Source: an uncultured Flavobacteriaceae bacterium
GTDB lineage: Bacteria > Bacteroidota > Bacteroidia > Flavobacteriales > Flavobacteriaceae
Length of the DNA stretch: 64,000 bases
Assembly: GCA_947488435.1 (NCBI GenBank)
Contig: CANKZG010000001.1
Coordinates: 2,534,308 to 2,598,307 of the forward strand
Reading direction: 5' to 3'
Position 1 is the first letter of the stretch. Each line of letters opens with the position of its first letter. Below are positions 62,911 to 64,000 of this stretch, piece by piece. Under the pieces are notes generated by a model that was given only the letters and a program-made list of their open reading frames with translations, was not told the origin of the DNA and did no database searches. The translations under genes were made by a program, and so were the position numbers.

Positions 62911-63957
62911 TCATGAGAAATACTTATTCGCGTAGAAAGCAAGCTTGTCCAAATCTTCTTGGGTATGATATGCGCTTATCACAATCTTACTGATAAGTGG
63001 AGCGTTTGTATTCGGATAATTAAAGTGAGTTAGAAGAATATAGTGCGTGCGCAAGTAAGCTGTAAAAGCAGGGTCTTTGTACATAAAAGATGGAAAATCC
63101 CTTATACTTTTTAATACCTTCGGGTTTTTGAGTTTAGCCAAGAAATACGAGATATTTTGAAGCAACAATATTCTCTGATTTAAATACAAATTTTCACTTG
63201 CGATTAAGGTAGCTAAGCCGGCAGGTGAAGCCGGACTGGCACCTCCAAAAAGGGAAGTGTCTTTAAAGGCATTGATTCTGGTCTTAGAACCGAATATAAC
63301 TCCAGCTTGAATGCCATAACTTTTCCCCAAAGAACCACAAATAATGAGCTCCTTTGGATGTAATTGTTGTAAAGCGCAGTACGAACCTAAACCATTGTTT
63401 CCAATAATACCTATGCCATGAGAATCGTCTGCCACTAAAATGATTTTGTCCAATGGCAATTTTTTTAATTCCGAATAATCTGGGAAATTCCCGCCAAAAA
63501 AATCGATAGTATCCAATATTACTAAGGCTTCCGTCGAACTATCAGATTTTAAATGCAATCGTAAAGCTTGGTTAAGTTGATCGTATGATTTAAAATGTAC
63601 TGTAGTGTTTGTGGATAGCGCACTATGGGTTCTGGGCGCATAAAATGTTTTATAATTTGCCGTATCGAAATACTGTGCGATGAGCTGTCCTGTCAAATAC
63701 CCCGAAGAAAGCGTAATAGCTGCTTCACTTGTTGCTTTTTCGCTTAGATAAGTCTCCGCCTCATCAAATATGGATAATTGAATATTTGAACGTCTCGATG
63801 CCCCGTAATTAGTACCGTATTTTTTTATGTTAGTACTATAGATTTGTTGAAAATGTGAATTCGCTTGTATACCTAAATAAGATGTGCCTCCAAAATATAA
63901 ATATGACTTATCTTGGAGTATAATTTCACGTCCTGGGTATGTATTGGTATAATCCAT
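62911..63957 (-). CDS. Fold-type I PLP enzyme of the BioF/KBL family
   Basis: This 348-residue PLP-dependent acyl-transferase-like enzyme has the aspartate-histidine motif VADDSHGIGIIG and the lysine motif CGSLGKSYGIQAG that bind cofactor. It resembles 8-amino-7-oxononanoate synthase and 2-amino-3-ketobutyrate CoA ligase but is about 40 residues shorter than typical BioF, and no other biotin gene is visible. It could be a different alpha-oxoamine synthase. The gene is intact, ending 43 bases before the window edge. Confidence 0.82.
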   Translation of the reverse strand: MDYTNTYPGREIILQDKSYLYFGGTSYLGIQANSHFQQIYSTNIKKYGTNYGASRRSNIQLSIFDEAETYLSEKATSEAAITLSSGYLTGQLIAQYFDTANYKTFYAPRTHSALSTNTTVHFKSYDQLNQALRLHLKSDSSTEALVILDTIDFFGGNFPDYSELKKLPLDKIILVADDSHGIGIIGNNGLGSYCALQQLHPKELIICGSLGKSYGIQAGVIFGSKTRINAFKDTSLFGGASPASPAGLATLIASENLYLNQRILLLQNISYFLAKLKNPKVLKSIRDFPSFMYKDPAFTAYLRTHYILLTHFNYPNTNAPLISKIVISAYHTQEDLDKLAFYANKYFS

Positions 63958-64000
63958 TAAACTAATAAATGTATCCCACTACCAGAGGTATTAGGAAAAA

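Overview
The window reads as a chromosomal segment of a marine-type flavobacterium (Bacteroidota, probably Flavobacteriaceae). The support is low GC, many LytTR and AraC regulators, Bacteroidota-type lipoproteins, -7 boxes of the form TAnnTTTG, a fused CcsBA cytochrome assembly protein, and frequent TTG/GTG starts without Shine-Dalgarno sequences. No rRNA, CRISPR, transposase or complete tRNA was seen. The genus cannot be fixed from the sequence alone.

Layout. 0-5.3 kb: two tiny genes and a lipoprotein, then a LytS-type kinase, a LytTR response regulator, a membrane-anchored LytTR paralogue and an AraC regulator. 5.4-10 kb: a metallo-beta-lactamase-fold hydrolase, two lipoproteins and two tandem membrane class III nucleotide cyclases. 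10.1-16.9 kb: a nitrite-ammonification locus (nrfH, nrfA, fused ccsBA) with an alginate-export-type porin. 17.1-18.8 kb: two small envelope proteins and a gene-poor stretch holding a tRNA-like 3' fragment with its terminator. 18.8-21.5 kb: a divergent TPR histidine kinase and LytTR regulator. 21.8-27.0 kb: a peptide-export cluster made of a VKOR-thioredoxin protein, a six-cysteine double-glycine peptide, a C39-peptidase ABC exporter and an HlyD adaptor. 27.4-37.6 kb: accessory genes (six-hairpin glycosidase lipoprotein, CPBP protease, membrane AraC regulator, esterase-like/TPR protein, HEAT protein, PAP2 phosphatase, Fsr-type MFS pump, GNAT). 37.8-44.5 kb: a molybdenum hydroxylase cluster (MoxR ATPase, VWA protein, coxS, form-II coxL, coxM) and a convergent HAD dehalogenase. 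44.5-51 kb: ADP-ribosylglycohydrolase, a Crp/Fnr gene with an in-frame stop, an SRPBCC protein, a PPOX-fold protein, a frameshifted DUF1272 gene, a MocR regulator and ilvE. 51-54.5 kb: a five-gene TetR-led run with GAPDH behind a palindrome. 54.6-62.3 kb: a sugar operon (MFS, GH43, GH26-like, galK, galT), then trxB with a strong terminator. The window ends in a lipocalin-like protein and a BioF-like PLP enzyme.

How the genes work together. The most interesting system is the peptide cluster. An integral membrane disulfide-forming enzyme (VKOR plus thioredoxin, with a degenerate C39 domain) sits next to a precursor whose leader ends in GG and whose core has six cysteines. The exporter carries the intact C39 protease that would cut after GG. 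Strong hairpins lie on both sides of the precursor gene, and a TPR kinase/LytTR pair is the nearest regulatory unit. This suggests export of an oxidatively folded, defensin-like peptide of unknown target. The nrf locus supplies ammonifying nitrite reductase together with its own haem-attachment machinery. The sugar operon couples uptake and glycan trimming to the Leloir pathway.
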